Below, piece after piece: positions 27,550-56,129 of a stretch of DNA of 64,000 nucleotides (the stretch's first letter is position 1; each line of letters begins with the position of its first letter). Under the pieces are notes generated by a model. That model was given only the letters and a program-made list of their open reading frames with translations. It did not search any database and was not told the DNA's origin. The stretch comes from Heterocephalus glaber. Lineage: Eukaryota > Chordata > Mammalia > Rodentia > Bathyergidae. The position numbers were made by a program, and so were the translations under genes. The stretch lies in contig NW_004624795.1 of assembly GCF_000247695.1 (NCBI RefSeq), forward strand, positions 2,903,307 to 2,967,306. Direction: 5' to 3'.

Positions 27550-28650
27550 CCCACTGCCAGGCTCCCCCGAGGGTGGGCAGGCTCCCCGCGCCTGACTCGC
27601 GCCGCCGTCCCCAGCGCCATGGCCGAGTGGGCCTTCCTGGGCTCGCTGCTGGACGCCGTGCAGCTGCAGTCGCCGCTACTGGGCCGCCTGTGGCTGGTGG
27701 TCATGCTGATCTTCCGTATCCTGGTGCTGGCCACGGTGGGCGGCGCCGTGTTCGAGGACGAGCAGGAGGAGTTCGTGTGCAACACGCTGCAGCCCGGCTG
27801 TCGCCAGACCTGCTACGACCGCGCCTTCCCGGTGTCGCACTACCGCTTCTGGCTCTTCCACATCCTGCTGCTGTCGGCGCCGCCCGTGCTGTTCGCCGTC
27901 TACTCCCGGCACCGGGCGGGCAAGCGGCCGGGCGGCGCGGGCGCGCCAGGGGCTGGGGGCGCGCGGGGGCCGGGGGCGCCGACCCGCCGCGCGCGCCGCT
28001 GCTACCTGCTGAGCGTGGCGCTGCGCCTGGGCGCCGAGGCGGCCTCGCTGGCCGGCCAGGCGCTGCTCTACGGCTTCCGCGTGGCCCCGCGCTTCGCGTG
28101 CACTGGCGCGCCCTGCCCGCACACGGTCGATTGCTTCGTGAGCCGCCCCACGGAGAAGACGGTGTTCGTGCTCTTCTACTTCGCCGTGGGGATGCTGTCC
28201 GCGCTGCTCAGCGTGGCCGAGCTGGGCCACCTGCTGTGGAAAGGTCGCGCGCGCACCAGGGACCGCGACCCGGAGGACGCCCGCAAGCTGCTCCCGCCGC
28301 CGCCGTCCCGGGCCGCGCGGAGCCCGAGTTCCCACCCCGACCCAGACCGCGACCCCGGCGCGCCCCCCGCCTACGCACACAGCGCACCCAGCGACGGAGA
28401 CGCCAGCAGCGGCCGCAGCAAGGCGACCCTGGCCGCCGCCCGCCGCGACCTGGCCATCTAGCGGCGATCCTGCGCGCTGCGAGGCCCCAGACGAAGCCAG
28501 CCCGGGCTCAAACCGCGAGGGGACACGCGGGTTCCCGCCTAGGCGGGGACGAAACCGACAGCGGCGCCTGCGGTGCCCTGGCTCGGGGGAGCGCGCACCC
28601 TCGTGAGAGTGGACGCGTAGGAAGCCGCGTGTGCGTGCGCGTGCGCGTGG
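27550..28650. promoter_or_regulatory. GJD3: CpG island over GJD3
   Basis: Dense CG dinucleotides (runs such as gcgcgcgccgctgctac) cover the GJD3 coding exon and fade outside it. Density was judged by eye, not computed. Confidence 0.6.
27619..28461 (+). CDS. GJD3: GJD3, gap junction delta-3 protein (connexin 31.9)
   Basis: Connexin: six subunits form a hemichannel in the plasma membrane, and two dock between cells to pass ions and small metabolites. Seen: 280 residues in one exon. N-terminus MAEWAFLGSLLDAVQ; four membrane segments at about 22-42, 77-97, 128-152 and 182-207; first loop cysteines C54, C61, C65 (CX6CX3C) and second loop C161, C166, C172 (CX4CX5C) that lock the docking loops; a Gly/Ala/Arg-rich cytoplasmic loop (101-127); a proline- and serine-rich tail ending RRDLAI. 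The frame is open for 77 further codons upstream, but the connexin N-terminus fixes the start at 27619 (context GCGCCATGG). A ccccag 5 nt before the ATG could be the acceptor for a noncoding first exon. It lies between TOP2A and RARA as in human. Confidence 0.95.
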   Translation: MAEWAFLGSLLDAVQLQSPLLGRLWLVVMLIFRILVLATVGGAVFEDEQEEFVCNTLQPGCRQTCYDRAFPVSHYRFWLFHILLLSAPPVLFAVYSRHRAGKRPGGAGAPGAGGARGPGAPTRRARRCYLLSVALRLGAEAASLAGQALLYGFRVAPRFACTGAPCPHTVDCFVSRPTEKTVFVLFYFAVGMLSALLSVAELGHLLWKGRARTRDRDPEDARKLLPPPPSRAARSPSSHPDPDRDPGAPPAYAHSAPSDGDASSGRSKATLAAARRDLAI

Positions 28651-29537
28651 AGCCCGTGTGAGCGCCCGGTGTGCACGTGCACACCTGTGCATGGGCGCAT
28701 GTTCCTCGGGAGGTGTGCGTGAGGGCGTGCGTGCGCACCGGACGTGTCCCGCGTGCCTCCTCGAGCCCACACGCCCATCCTAGTGAGCCTGTGTGTGTTC
28801 TCGTGGTGCACACTTGCACACGTGCCTCTCGCCGGGACTCGACACCTGCGTGTAACTGCATGCACACCTGCATCTCCACAGCGCGCGTGCACATACACAC
28901 GGGGTGGGGCGCGTGTCTCTGCACGCGGGCTCCTCGCTCGGACCTAACCCAGCCCCTGGTCGGCGGGAAGGCGTCCCCTCCCCTGGGGGCCACGCAGGAA
29001 GCGGGGGGGGGGGCGGCCCCTCACACGCAGGCGCAGTGCTGTGCTCCACGCGGTGCCCGCCCGGAAGCCAGGCCCTTGGGGGGCGGGCGGCGGGGCCTGC
29101 GCCTTCCCCACTTCCCACCGCTGTTCCCCCCCCCCCCCGCCCCGGGCTGTTACCTTGCTAAGTCCCTTCCGTGCTCAGGCGCCCCCAAGACAGGCTCCCG
29201 GCTGTCCCAGGCTTTCAAAGCCACCTGCAGCCACGCAGAGCCCTCTGCCCTGGTCTGCTCCACTGGCCTCCTTTCGCACCCCACAGTAGGGTCCCCCTAG
29301 ATAAGCTCACCCGGGACCAGGTGACACGCCACGGCCATGTCCCCGCGCTCCTGGGCCGCCATGGCGGCCTTGCCAACCCCCCCTCCCCTCAGCCTTGTGC
29401 TCCTCCTGCCCGCCGGCCCCTGCGTCTGGCCCCTAAACCAGCTGTGCGGACTTGGAGCCGGGCAGGCTGGGCTAGGCCTGAGGGGCCGCCCTCTCTGCTA
29501 CCCGCAGCTCCGCTAGCTCATGCCTGCCCGCTGCCTT

Positions 29538-29672
29538 CAGGTTTGTTTGGTTTGTTTGGTTTGTTTGGTTCTGGTTTTGGTTCTGCTTTTTTGAGACAGG
29601 CACTCCCTATGCAGTTCAGGCTGGCCTTGAACTTGCAAGCTATCCTCCTGCCTCAGCCTCTGGAATTCTGCC
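29538..29672 (-). mobile_element. B1 SINE with (GTTTG)n tail
   Basis: Reverse B1 whose tail became about five GTTTG units. Confidence 0.75.
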
Positions 29673-30196
29673 TGCTGCCTTTGAGCCCGTTTTAGAGAAA
29701 CAGACAGCTTTAGGAAAGGCTTTCCCTGAGGGCCCGCACCCCAGGTCGGAGCCAGCTGCCCCCAGGAGAGTGTCCCTCGCCTTTCGTGGCCGTGGAGGTG
29801 CTTGGTAAAAGGCATTGCGGGCCCTGGCGCCTCCTGCCCTTCCCAGCGGGAACCGCCTCCATCTCTGATGCCATTCGTTCTGTCAGCCATGGACATATTC
29901 ATTCAACAAACATTGCTCAGCACCTGCTGGGTGCCAGGTATTGGAGATAGAGCTATCTGATGAAATGTGTGACATTAGCTGCGTGGACAAAGCAAAAGGA
30001 GATGGGAAATCGATTTTAGTGTCTATTTCCTTTACTCCAGAATATCCAGACTGGCATGGTTTCAACCTGAGGTTGATATTAAAAAGCGTTCTTTGTTCAT
30101 ACGAAGGCTTCCAGGGCTGGCGTGTACTGTGTTTTAAGGGCTTTTCCATTCGGAATAGGCTCCTTCTGCAGCTGCTGGATGTTGGGCTGTAGTGAC

Positions 30197-30202
30197 AATA
30201 AA
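30197..30202 (+). terminator. GJD3: candidate GJD3 poly(A) signal
   Basis: AATAAA preceded by a TGTA element about 11 nt upstream, 1.7 kb after the GJD3 stop. It is the first such hexamer I found on this strand after the gene. An unusually long 3'UTR would be implied, so the link is inference. Confidence 0.4.
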
Positions 30203-30740
30203 CGCACACAATATATGGCAGGCGGCAGTCAGAAGGGAGAGAGTGATGTCCCTAAGGAGTGACACTTACACAGTGTGGCAAGGGGGAGCCAGGAAGCTGC
30301 CTGCAGAAGAGCATTTGGGTGCAGGAACTGGCAGGTACAAAGGGCCTGTGGCAGAAATGTGCGGAAGCCAGCAAGGAGCAATGGGGCAGGGTGAAAAGCA
30401 ACCCAGAGGTGACCCCAGCTTCCCTAGTTGCTTGCACTCCTCCACCCCCAGGGCCACCTGCATCGTGCCGCTGCCTGGGGTCCACAGCTCAGAGTTGCTT
30501 TGGCCACCCACTTTACCCTGTGTTCCCTGCTCTTGTCCGAGTGCCCCCCTTCCGGGCTGCCCAGGGCCAGCCGGTCAACAGCACCTAGAGGGCTCACACC
30601 GCCTGGGTCCCGGCCTCCAAATCCCACTGGAGCCCTTCACTGTCACCCACACCCTTCTGGATTCCCAGGCTTCGAGGGCGGAAGGGCTCTTCGCCTTCTT
30701 CCTTCTTTTCAATTCAAGGTCTTTTTGAAACATTGCTAGA

Positions 30741-30925
30741 ACCAGGGAGGTCCACACCCCAGTAATCTCAGCTACGGGGAGGCTGAGGCAGGAGGATTAC
30801 AAGTCCCAGGCCAGCCTGAACAACTTAGCGGACCCCATCTCAGTATAAAATGTAAGACGGTTGAGGGTTGGAGCTCCAGGGTACAGGACTTCCCCAGCGT
30901 TCAATCCCTGGCACCGCAAAAACAA
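30741..30925 (+). mobile_element. composite B1-ID SINE
   Basis: B1 half with caacttagcggaccccatc, then ggttggagctccagggt. Confidence 0.68.
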
Positions 30926-31034
30926 CAACTGTAATAATAATGCTCCTGTTAATGTACTGAAACACACAACATTTCTCTTGTTTCTCTTTTATAATACAGC
31001 TGTGATAGCATATTTTTTGTTACTGTTGTTGGTT

Positions 31035-31172
31035 TTGGTTGTTTTGTTTTTATCTTTTGAGACAGGGTCTCAATCTAGTTCAGGCTGGCCTAGCCCAGCA
31101 TGGTACTCTCCGTGATCCTCCTGCCTCAGCCTCCCCAGTGCTGGGATCTCAGGCGTGCGCCACCACTCCCGG
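31035..31172 (-). mobile_element. B1 SINE
   Basis: gagacagggtctcaatctag to gtgcgccaccactccc. Confidence 0.78.
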
Positions 31173-31517
31173 GAACAGACTGTTTTGCAGGCACGCGTGG
31201 AGGCGCGTGGTGTTGTCCCACTTCAGGTTCGCAGGGCAGGTGCAGGGAGGTATTCAGCAGCGGGAACACGGCCAGGGAGTTAGTGAGGAGCTGCTGCCCC
31301 CTGGCGGGCGAAGCGGCAATGGCAGAGGCTCCTGGAAAGGAACGCGCGGGTACCCGCAGCTTCCCCAGCAGCTGGGTCTGTGCTGAGCTGAGCAGCTCCC
31401 CTGCAACCCGACCTCCGTCCGCCGCCCGGGAGCGGGGTGCGCTGGCCGCCCGACCCCCGGCCCCCCAGACGCGAGCGCAGCCCGGAGGCGGAGGCGAGGC
31501 AGTAGAATAAATAGAAC

Positions 31518-31523
31518 TTTATT
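31518..31523 (-). terminator. RARA: RARA poly(A) signal
   Basis: AATAAA on the minus strand about 1.06 kb after the RARA stop. A plus-strand AATAAA lies six bases away (31506-31511), making a near-palindromic pair. Confidence 0.8.
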
Positions 31524-31731
31524 CTTTATCCAGTAGATCTCAGTGGGAGTCCCACAGTAACAGGTGCACCGGGGCTCCGGGCTGCAAGAGGAGCCGCGCC
31601 CGGCCAGTGCGGGACGGAGGGGCCTCCAGGCCCGGCCTGCGGGTCAAGGAGGGGGCGGGTCAAGGAGGGAGGGGGGCGCGGGGGGGGGGCCGGGACGGGA
31701 CTCGGCCTCGTGTCGGCCGCCTGTGTCCACA

Positions 31732-31775
31732 GTGCGTGCGCGTGTGTGCGCGTGCATGTGTGCACGCGCGTGTGT
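31732..31775. repeat. 44-bp perfect alternating purine-pyrimidine tract
   Basis: 22 consecutive GT/GC/AT/AC dinucleotides with no break in alternation, in the RARA 3'UTR. Confidence 0.9.
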
Positions 31776-32577
31776 CTGGGGGCAGGGGTGCTGGTGGCTG
31801 AGGCTGGGGCGAGGCAGCAGGGACCCCGGGCAGCCCCTCGGATGATGGGGGCCCCGCGTGCTCTGCGGTCGAGCCCCCGGCCACGCCGCACCCCGCGCCA
31901 GGCCGAGGCGTCCACACCCGGCGCGGGCGGCAGGCAGAGGGGGCCGGGTGCCACTGCAGGAGGGTCTCGGGCCTCGAAAGTTAGCACTTCACAGTATTAA
32001 GAGGACCGAGGAGGAGCGGCTGGGGGCCGGGGCGCGGGACAAGGAGGGGAAGGAGCCCTGGGAGCTTCTCCACCCCCACCTCTGGATCCAGCTCCCCCCA
32101 ATACACAGCACGGATTCCTTCAGTATAAATGTGCTTAAAATGAAAATTCTTATTTAAAAAATCAAAACAAAAAAAATTTAAAAATAAAAACAAAACCAGC
32201 GAGAATACCTGGGGGTTGGTATGGCGGGGTATGTACAGGGGGGACCCCACCCCGGCCACCCCGTCACCAACCGAGGCAGGGCGGGTCCCCGAGCGGGGAG
32301 CGATGGCTTGAGTTCGGGATAGGGAGCCGGCCAGGCACCTGCTGGTGATGAAGGTGGGCGCGGCGGGCGGGGTCCCGGCTTGGTCCTCCCGCCACCAGGG
32401 GTCACCAGCCGGGCTGCGGGAGAGCACAGTCCGCCCCTGCCGTCCCCGGAAGGTGCCCAGGTCAGCCTGGGCCGCGGGCGTCCACGCTGGCGGGGGTCAC
32501 GCAGTCGGTGGGAGGCGGAGAAAGCCGGAGCGTGGGGCGGGAGCTGTGTCCATCGGGCGCCGCGGTCGCGGTCGTGG

Positions 32578-50379
<17,802 letters not shown>

Positions 50380-51569
50380 GCCAAGAAGCCACAGTCAGAA
50401 GGGCAGGTGGACAGGCCCGCACGGGCTGCAGGGGCTTCAGGCCGCCCCTCCTTGGGGCATGGGGCCTGGGCCCAGAGGGGGTCTGGGTGGCAGCCTCCCC
50501 CCTCTTCCGTCCTGCAGCTGCTGTCCAAGGTCAGCAAGCCAGGCCTGGCCTCCTGGAGCCCCCACTCCACTGGGGGCCGCCGGCTGGAGGGTGTCCCAAG
50601 GGTCGGGGCTCCGGAGGAGCAGCTCTGCAAGGTGGCACTTTCCTGGGGAGGTCCAGAGCTGGCCTTCAGGGCGACATGAGGAACGCCACTCCTAGATGAG
50701 CCCCAGCAAGGCGGCCTGGGCGGCCATGTCCCATGGAGCTGCAGAAAGAGGAAAGAGGTGAGTGGGCACAGGGGAGTGCAAGTCCCGTGGGCCTCCCTAA
50801 CCTGCCAGCCGGAGATTTTCCCGTGGCCCCCGGCTGAGCAGATACTGGCACAGTGCCCGGCTGGCAGAGCCAGCCTGGGAGCAGGGCCCAGATGCAGCTG
50901 GGGGTGGCAGGAGAGCACAGCTGGGCTGGAGAGGTGAGGACATGGCCCAGAGCAACTCGGGCCTCTCACCCAGGCTCCCCAAGGGAAGGGTCCCCGGTGC
51001 CACCCAAGGGGCAGGCCCCGGAGGCAGGCAGCTGGCTCCTTCCCAGTCTGGGTTACCTGAGGTCAAGACAGAACGTGCGCCGGGAGGAGGAGGGAGGAGA
51101 AGCCGCTTCCCCAAAGCACTGGAACTTCTCAGAAAAATAACTCCTGAGCCCAGGGGCCTGGCTTACACCACTTCCCCCAAATCCAAGTACCCCAGATGGG
51201 TCGGTCCCACAGGCGGGGGGAAATGGAAACCAGAAACTCTCAGGCGTCACCTGCGCCACACAGCACTGCACTGCGGTCCACGGAAGTCACCCATCCCCTC
51301 GAGGCAGGGCCGGAGGGGTGTGATGGGACAGCGTGGGAAGGGGGCAGAAGATTAAAGGCCAGACGCCCCTCACACTGCACCCAGATCCACACCCTGCTGT
51401 GAACAGCTGGACAGAGGATGCGTAGACAGCACCAGGGATAGACAGAAGAGAGAGAAGCACCTGGATTCCAGGTCATAGGGAGACAGGCAGTGACAGAGCA
51501 GAGCAAGGGAAGAGAAACAGACCCACAGAGGAGGCTTCACGTTTATTTGCATGTAATTATGCATAAGGA

Positions 51570-51710
51570 GACATATAAACTATAATCCCAGCACGCGGGA
51601 GGCTGAGGCAGGAAGATCGCCACAAGTTCACATCCACCCTGGACGACATAATGAGTTCAAGCCCAGCCTGGACTACACAGCGAGACCCTGCCTCAAGAAG
51701 ACCAAAACGT
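51570..51710 (+). mobile_element. B1 SINE
   Basis: Lacks the first bases; duplicated segment and oligo-A end present. Confidence 0.82.
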
Positions 51711-52117
51711 AAAATAAAAAGTAGACATGTGACGGGTATTTTATCCATACACAATATATGATGAAAGAAGAGAGACATACAAAAAATTCACGACTGATCA
51801 ACACTTCATCGAGCTCTTCCCAATCCTGCGTCTTCCCTCCCTTCTCCCCCCAAGACCTGACCTCAAGAATGTTCCCTAATAAATGTCTGCACACCCACTA
51901 AAAGGCTATAATAAAAGGATAGATAATAAGCCCTGGGGAGAATGGGAGAAGTTGGAACCCACAAACACCATTGGTGGGACTACAGAAGGCCAAGCTGCTT
52001 TGGAAAACAGTTTGGCAGCTCCTCAAAAGACGAAACATAGTTAGCACAAGACCCAGCAAGGCCACGCCTAGGTCTCTACCCAAAAGACAGACAAGATGTA
52101 AGTCAGTAAGACCTCCA

Positions 52118-52200
52118 CGTGGGCTGGGGATAAGGCTCGGGGGTAGACCACTCGTGCAGCATGTGCAAGGCCAGATTGTCCTTGGCACCAAAAAAGAAAA
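52118..52200 (+). mobile_element. ID-type SINE in L1
   Basis: gggctggggataaggctcgg head, diverged right half, A-rich tail. Confidence 0.65.
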
Positions 52201-52547
52201 AAGACCCATACACAAATGTTCAGAGAACCACTGCACATAACAGTCAAACAGTGGAGCCAACCAAAATGTCCATTAACTGATGAATGGATAAATAAAATGC
52301 CGTATATCCATACAATGGGATATTATTTGACTGAAAAAACGGATGAAATACCTTGAAAACAATGTCAGTTACACAGGGTGGTGTATTGTGTAGTTCCATT
52401 TACATGAAATGCCCAGGAATGGCAAGTCTGCACAGATAGCAGATTTGTGGTTACCAGGGGCTGGCACAAGGACCTGAGGGAAATGGCAGGTTGATGATAT
52501 GAAGGCTTTTTTTGGGGGGTGATGAAAATGCTTTAAAATTGACTTGG

Positions 52548-52630
52548 GGGCTGGGGGTTTGGCCCAGTGGTTCCACCCCCTGCCTTGCAAGCGCAGAGTC
52601 CTGAGTTCGATCCCCGGTACCAAAAAACCC
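52548..52630 (+). mobile_element. ID-like SINE in L1
   Basis: Near-consensus, flanked by AAAATTGACT repeats. Confidence 0.86.
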
Positions 52631-52644
52631 CCCAAAATTGACTC

Positions 52645-52762
52645 CGATGCCTGGTGGGGTGGCACGCACCTATAATTCTAGAACTCAGGAGGCTGAGGCA
52701 GGAGGATCGCTTCAAGTTCGAGGCCAGCCTGGACTACGTAGCATGACCTTGTCTGGAAAAAA
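52645..52762 (+). mobile_element. B1 SINE in L1
   Basis: gcctggtggggtggcacgca to catgaccttgtctgg. Confidence 0.82.
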
Positions 52763-52887
52763 GAAACTGACTTAGAAATAGCTGTATTACTCTGTGAATA
52801 TACTAAAACCAGTGAATCATATGCTTTAGTGGGTAAATTTTTTAAAATGTGAATTACATAACAATAAAACTTTTTTTAAAAAATGAA

Positions 52888-53187
52888 GAACATCCCAGGC
52901 ATGGTGGTGCACACCTGGAATCCCAGCACTTGGGAGCCTGAGGCAGCAAGATCTCAAGTTTGAGGCCAGCCTGGGCTACACAGGAGGCTATGCAGTGAAC
53001 TACATATCCAGACCCTGTCTCAAAACAAAAGAGGAGGAGGAGGAGGAGCCAGCACCTGTAATCTCTACACTCAGGAGGATGAGGCAGGGGGATCACTGCT
53101 AGTTTGAGGCCAACCTGGGCTACATAATGAGTTCAAGGCCAGCCTGATCTAGACAGGGAGAACCTGTCTCAGAAAAAAAAAAAAAGA
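52888..53187 (+). mobile_element. two B1 SINEs joined by a (GGA)n run
   Basis: First copy to 53030, GGA repeat 53031-53048, second copy 53049-53187. Confidence 0.78.
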
Positions 53188-53204
53188 GGAGAAGAATCAG
53201 GCCA

Positions 53205-53392
53205 GGTAATGTTGGGGGCCCCTATAAACTCACCACTCTGCGTGGTTAGGGTAGGAGGCTCACAAGTTCGAATCCCATGACTGACAGCTTAGTGAGATCT
53301 TGTTCCAAAATTTAAAAATAAATAAGAAGGGCTGGGGTCGTTGTTCAGCACGAAGGCCCTGGGTTCAATCCCCAGTACTGAGAAAACCAACA
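53205..53392 (+). mobile_element. composite B1-ID SINE, decayed
   Basis: Diverged left half, clear ggctggggtcgttgttcagc and ccccagtactg right half. Confidence 0.6.
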
Positions 53393-54065
53393 GGCCCACA
53401 AAGACCCACAACAAGGACGGAGCCTTCGTCCCTTTCTAACATCCTGCATCCCTGCCCCCAACCTCAGGAGGCTCCGGCCCGGGCCTGGGGAGCAGGCGAT
53501 GCGTTCACCGGGCCTGCGATGGGGACGGGGGTCCCGGCCCAATTGGCCCAGCCCGCCGGCCTGCGCGGGACCGAGGGCCAGAGCGGGGAGGGCCAGGTCC
53601 CGCCCGGGGAGGAGGCGGTGGCCCTGGAGTGGAGCCTGGGCTTCGCGGGTGACCAGGACTTCCACTCCTACCCGTGACGCCAGCCCCGAGCCCCTCCCGG
53701 CCCAGAGGGCTGACGTCAGAGCCGCGGGCCCCGCCCACCGCACAGCTGCTGCCCAGCCCCCAGCCCCCCTCCGGGCCCCACACAATGGGAACTCGGCTGG
53801 GGGAGGGCGAGGCACTGGCTGAGCCTGCACACACATGCACACACACACATGCACACTCACACGCGGGAGCGCACACGGGCAGGCCTGCAACAGACACCTG
53901 GGTGGCCGAGCGCACGCCTGCAGGGCCAGCCTGTGTGTGCAGACACGCGCTTGAGCGAGGGGCTGAGACAGCATCTCCACACACCTGTGTCACCGCACAG
54001 GGAGCCCAGCTCTGTGCACGACCCTCCTGCACACTCCCAGAACGCATACTCCACACGACCACCGT

Positions 54066-54220
54066 TTCTTTTCTTTCTTTTCCTCTTTTCTTTTTCTGAG
54101 ACAGGGTCTCATCATGTACCTCAGGGAGGCCGTGAACTGTGTCCTCGGCTGCCCTCAAACTCCTGCCTCAGCCTCCTGAGTGCGGGGCTTGATGACAGGC
54201 AAGCACCATGCGCCTGGCTG
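54066..54220 (-). mobile_element. B1 SINE
   Basis: T-rich tail then gagacagggtctcatcatgt. Confidence 0.74.
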
Positions 54221-54536
54221 CAGCCAGTTTCTAACTGCTCGCTCTGCAGCGGGCCACCGACCCTCCTACTCTGCCAGCTCCTCCAGGGTCCTCCCTGGGG
54301 ACTGGCCCAGCACAGCTGCACCGGCCCCTCCACTCGCAGGGACCCACAGTGCCTCACAGAGGCCCCACCTGCCCTGAGAGGCCCCGAGGCCCAGGCCCTG
54401 GGGAGGGTCTCTTCACTCCAGACCCCAGGTCCCTAACCCAACTTTTAGGGGGTGGGCACCCAGCTGGGGCTTGCTGGAGCCGGGCCTTGCTCTCCAGAGA
54501 AGAGATAACTACAGCCACCTTTGCATGAATGCCTCA

Positions 54537-54723
54537 AGCTGGGCACAGTGGTGCGGGGCTGTAATCCCAGCTACCGGGGAGGCTGAGGCAGGGGGATTAC
54601 AAATTCAAGGCCAGCCTATTTTGGGATAAAGGTGAGACTTTACCCCAAAATAAACAATTTTAAAAGTGCTGAGATACAGCTCAGTGTGAAGGCCCTGGAT
54701 TCAACCCCTAGGACTGAAAAAAG
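54537..54723 (+). mobile_element. composite B1-ID SINE
   Basis: gctgggcacagtggtgcggg start; right half gctgagatacagctcagtg. Confidence 0.76.
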
Positions 54724-55387
54724 AATGTCTCAACTCTGACCCTGAGAGTTTGTAACTGGACCACAATGGCACTTTCCCTACACACCCACCCAGGGAGAGT
54801 CTCAGGGCCTATACCCCTGGGAGCCCGACCCAGCTCCCTGCAAGCTTCACTCACAGTGGCAGGGACCGAGTGAGGTGCAAAGGTCACAGAAACGGGCCGA
54901 GGGCCAGGGTGACCAGGGAACAAGGATGGGCTGGGGCAGGGTGCCCGGGGCAGGGCTCAGAAAGCAGAGCCCCAGCCTCAGTCCACCCTTTGGGAGCCAG
55001 GACCTTCGTGGAGACACCAGGGCCCCAGGCCCCTGCACCCAGGGGTAGGGAAGGCCCCTTCGGAGAACTGAAACCAGCACTAGAGAGAGGGAAAACAAAC
55101 TACCCACATCCAACCTCCACCCTGTGCCAACCACCCTCACTCCCCAGGGCAGGCACCCTCCCTTGAGAGAGAAAACCACAGGCCCACACCTCTAATGCAC
55201 TGCGCCCAGCAGAAAGGGGTAGGGGCTGGAGCGCCTGCTTGTCTGGGCCTCTCTCACCCATAAAGGCTGCCGTGATCACTGCTGCAGCGTCAGGTGTCCC
55301 AGCTGCCCACACATCATACCCCAGGGCCACCCCCCAAGAGAAAAAGGGGTGAGTTGCCTGGCTGAGAAGATGGTAGGAAAATCCAGA

Positions 55388-55520
55388 GGCCTGAAGGGTC
55401 AAATCTCAGCTCTGCCACTCTGGGTGACCTGTGGCAAATCCCTTCACCGGCCTTAGCGTGTTTACGTGCCTGTTATGTGTGACTTAGGACACTTAGTCAT
55501 GAAAAGCACCGATGTCGACT
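55388..55520 (+). repeat. MIR
   Basis: ctctgccactctgggtgacc then tggcaaatcccttca: the MIR core, antique and diverged. Confidence 0.5.
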
Positions 55521-55985
55521 GGCCAGGTGCAGGGAAAGCTGGACACTGGGGCTGCAGCCTGCTCTTCCTTTCCCAGCCTCTCCTCACCAGGGCCGGGAGG
55601 AAACTACCGCTGTCCAGGCTCTGCTTCCCCCCAGACAGAGCAGAGGGACGTTGGAGATATCAGGGTTGGGGGGGGGGGGGCTGACCGAAACCCTGTCCCA
55701 AATTCTCTTCTTGGATTTCACAAACCAAAAAAGGGAAATCTTTGGATTTGGTGAGGGAAGGGGAAGAGAAATAGACCATTTCCTCCCCTCTCCTTCCTTG
55801 GGGGACAGGAACCAGGGGTCCCCAAACCCAGCTGGGCAGGGGCTCTCTTCTTCATTCATTCCCTCCTCTCTCCTCCCCCAAAGGAAGTCAGTCACCCCCC
55901 TGGGGGGCTGAGAAGAGGGGTGAGGACTGGCGAGCTGAAAGGGAGGGAGACAGGGGGTTCCCTACGCGTGCGTTCAGACAGTTAC

Positions 55986-56001
55986 TGAGTCATATGCAAA
56001 T
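55986..56001 (+). promoter_or_regulatory. AP-1 site next to octamer
   Basis: TGAGTCA (55986-55992) and ATGCAAAT (55994-56001), both perfect consensus matches one base apart, in RARA intron 1. Confidence 0.45.
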
Positions 56002-56129
56002 GGACCCAAGCCTGCCCGGCCTGTGGACAGGCTCCAGGCCCACTCCCTGGACCCCTACCCTGCCAGGAGCAGGCCAGGCTGGCCAAGCCGGGCGGGACAG
56101 GCCGATTTCACCAGCACAGTGGGCTGGAA

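Larger units (their letters stand above)
23736..27618. other. TOP2A-GJD3 intergenic region
   Basis: Nearly half is SINE remnants (listed separately). From 25.2 kb it becomes GC-rich with long but unconvincing frames. Any GJD3 promoter or noncoding first exon should lie near its right end, but I cannot place it. Confidence 0.6.
28462..31499. other. GJD3-RARA intergenic region
   Basis: Space between two converging 3' ends. GT/CA-rich tracts at 28620-28900, C- and G-runs at 29005-29140, SINEs, and an AT-richer island at 29940-30205. No coding gene supported. Confidence 0.6.
31500..32577 (-). other. RARA: RARA 3' untranslated region
   Basis: Unspliced stretch from the stop codon to the minus-strand AATAAA at 31518-31523. 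Contains an AT-rich block (32100-32200) in otherwise GC-rich sequence and a 44-bp alternating purine-pyrimidine tract at 31732-31775. Confidence 0.8.
51898..52885 (+). mobile_element. ancient L1 3' end
   Basis: Recognisable old mammalian L1 tail: 'ggaaaacagtttggcagctcctcaaaa', 'tgatgaatggataaataaaatg', 'gtgaatatactaaaaccagtgaat'. Split by three younger SINEs. Confidence 0.7.

Noticed and set aside
27388..27618. N-terminal extension of GJD3 in the same frame
   Set aside because: No stop for 77 codons, but the family starts at MxEWxFLG. The extension has no conserved sequence and probably lies in leader or intron.
27573..28661. 362-codon plus-strand frame overlapping GJD3 in another frame
   Set aside because: Arg/Ala/Pro-rich shadow of the GC-rich connexin codons; no recognisable protein.
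27676..28770. 364-codon minus-strand frame opposite GJD3
   Set aside because: It is antisense to a clear connexin gene. Its Ala/Arg/Gly-rich composition is what reversed GC-rich codons give; no domain is visible.
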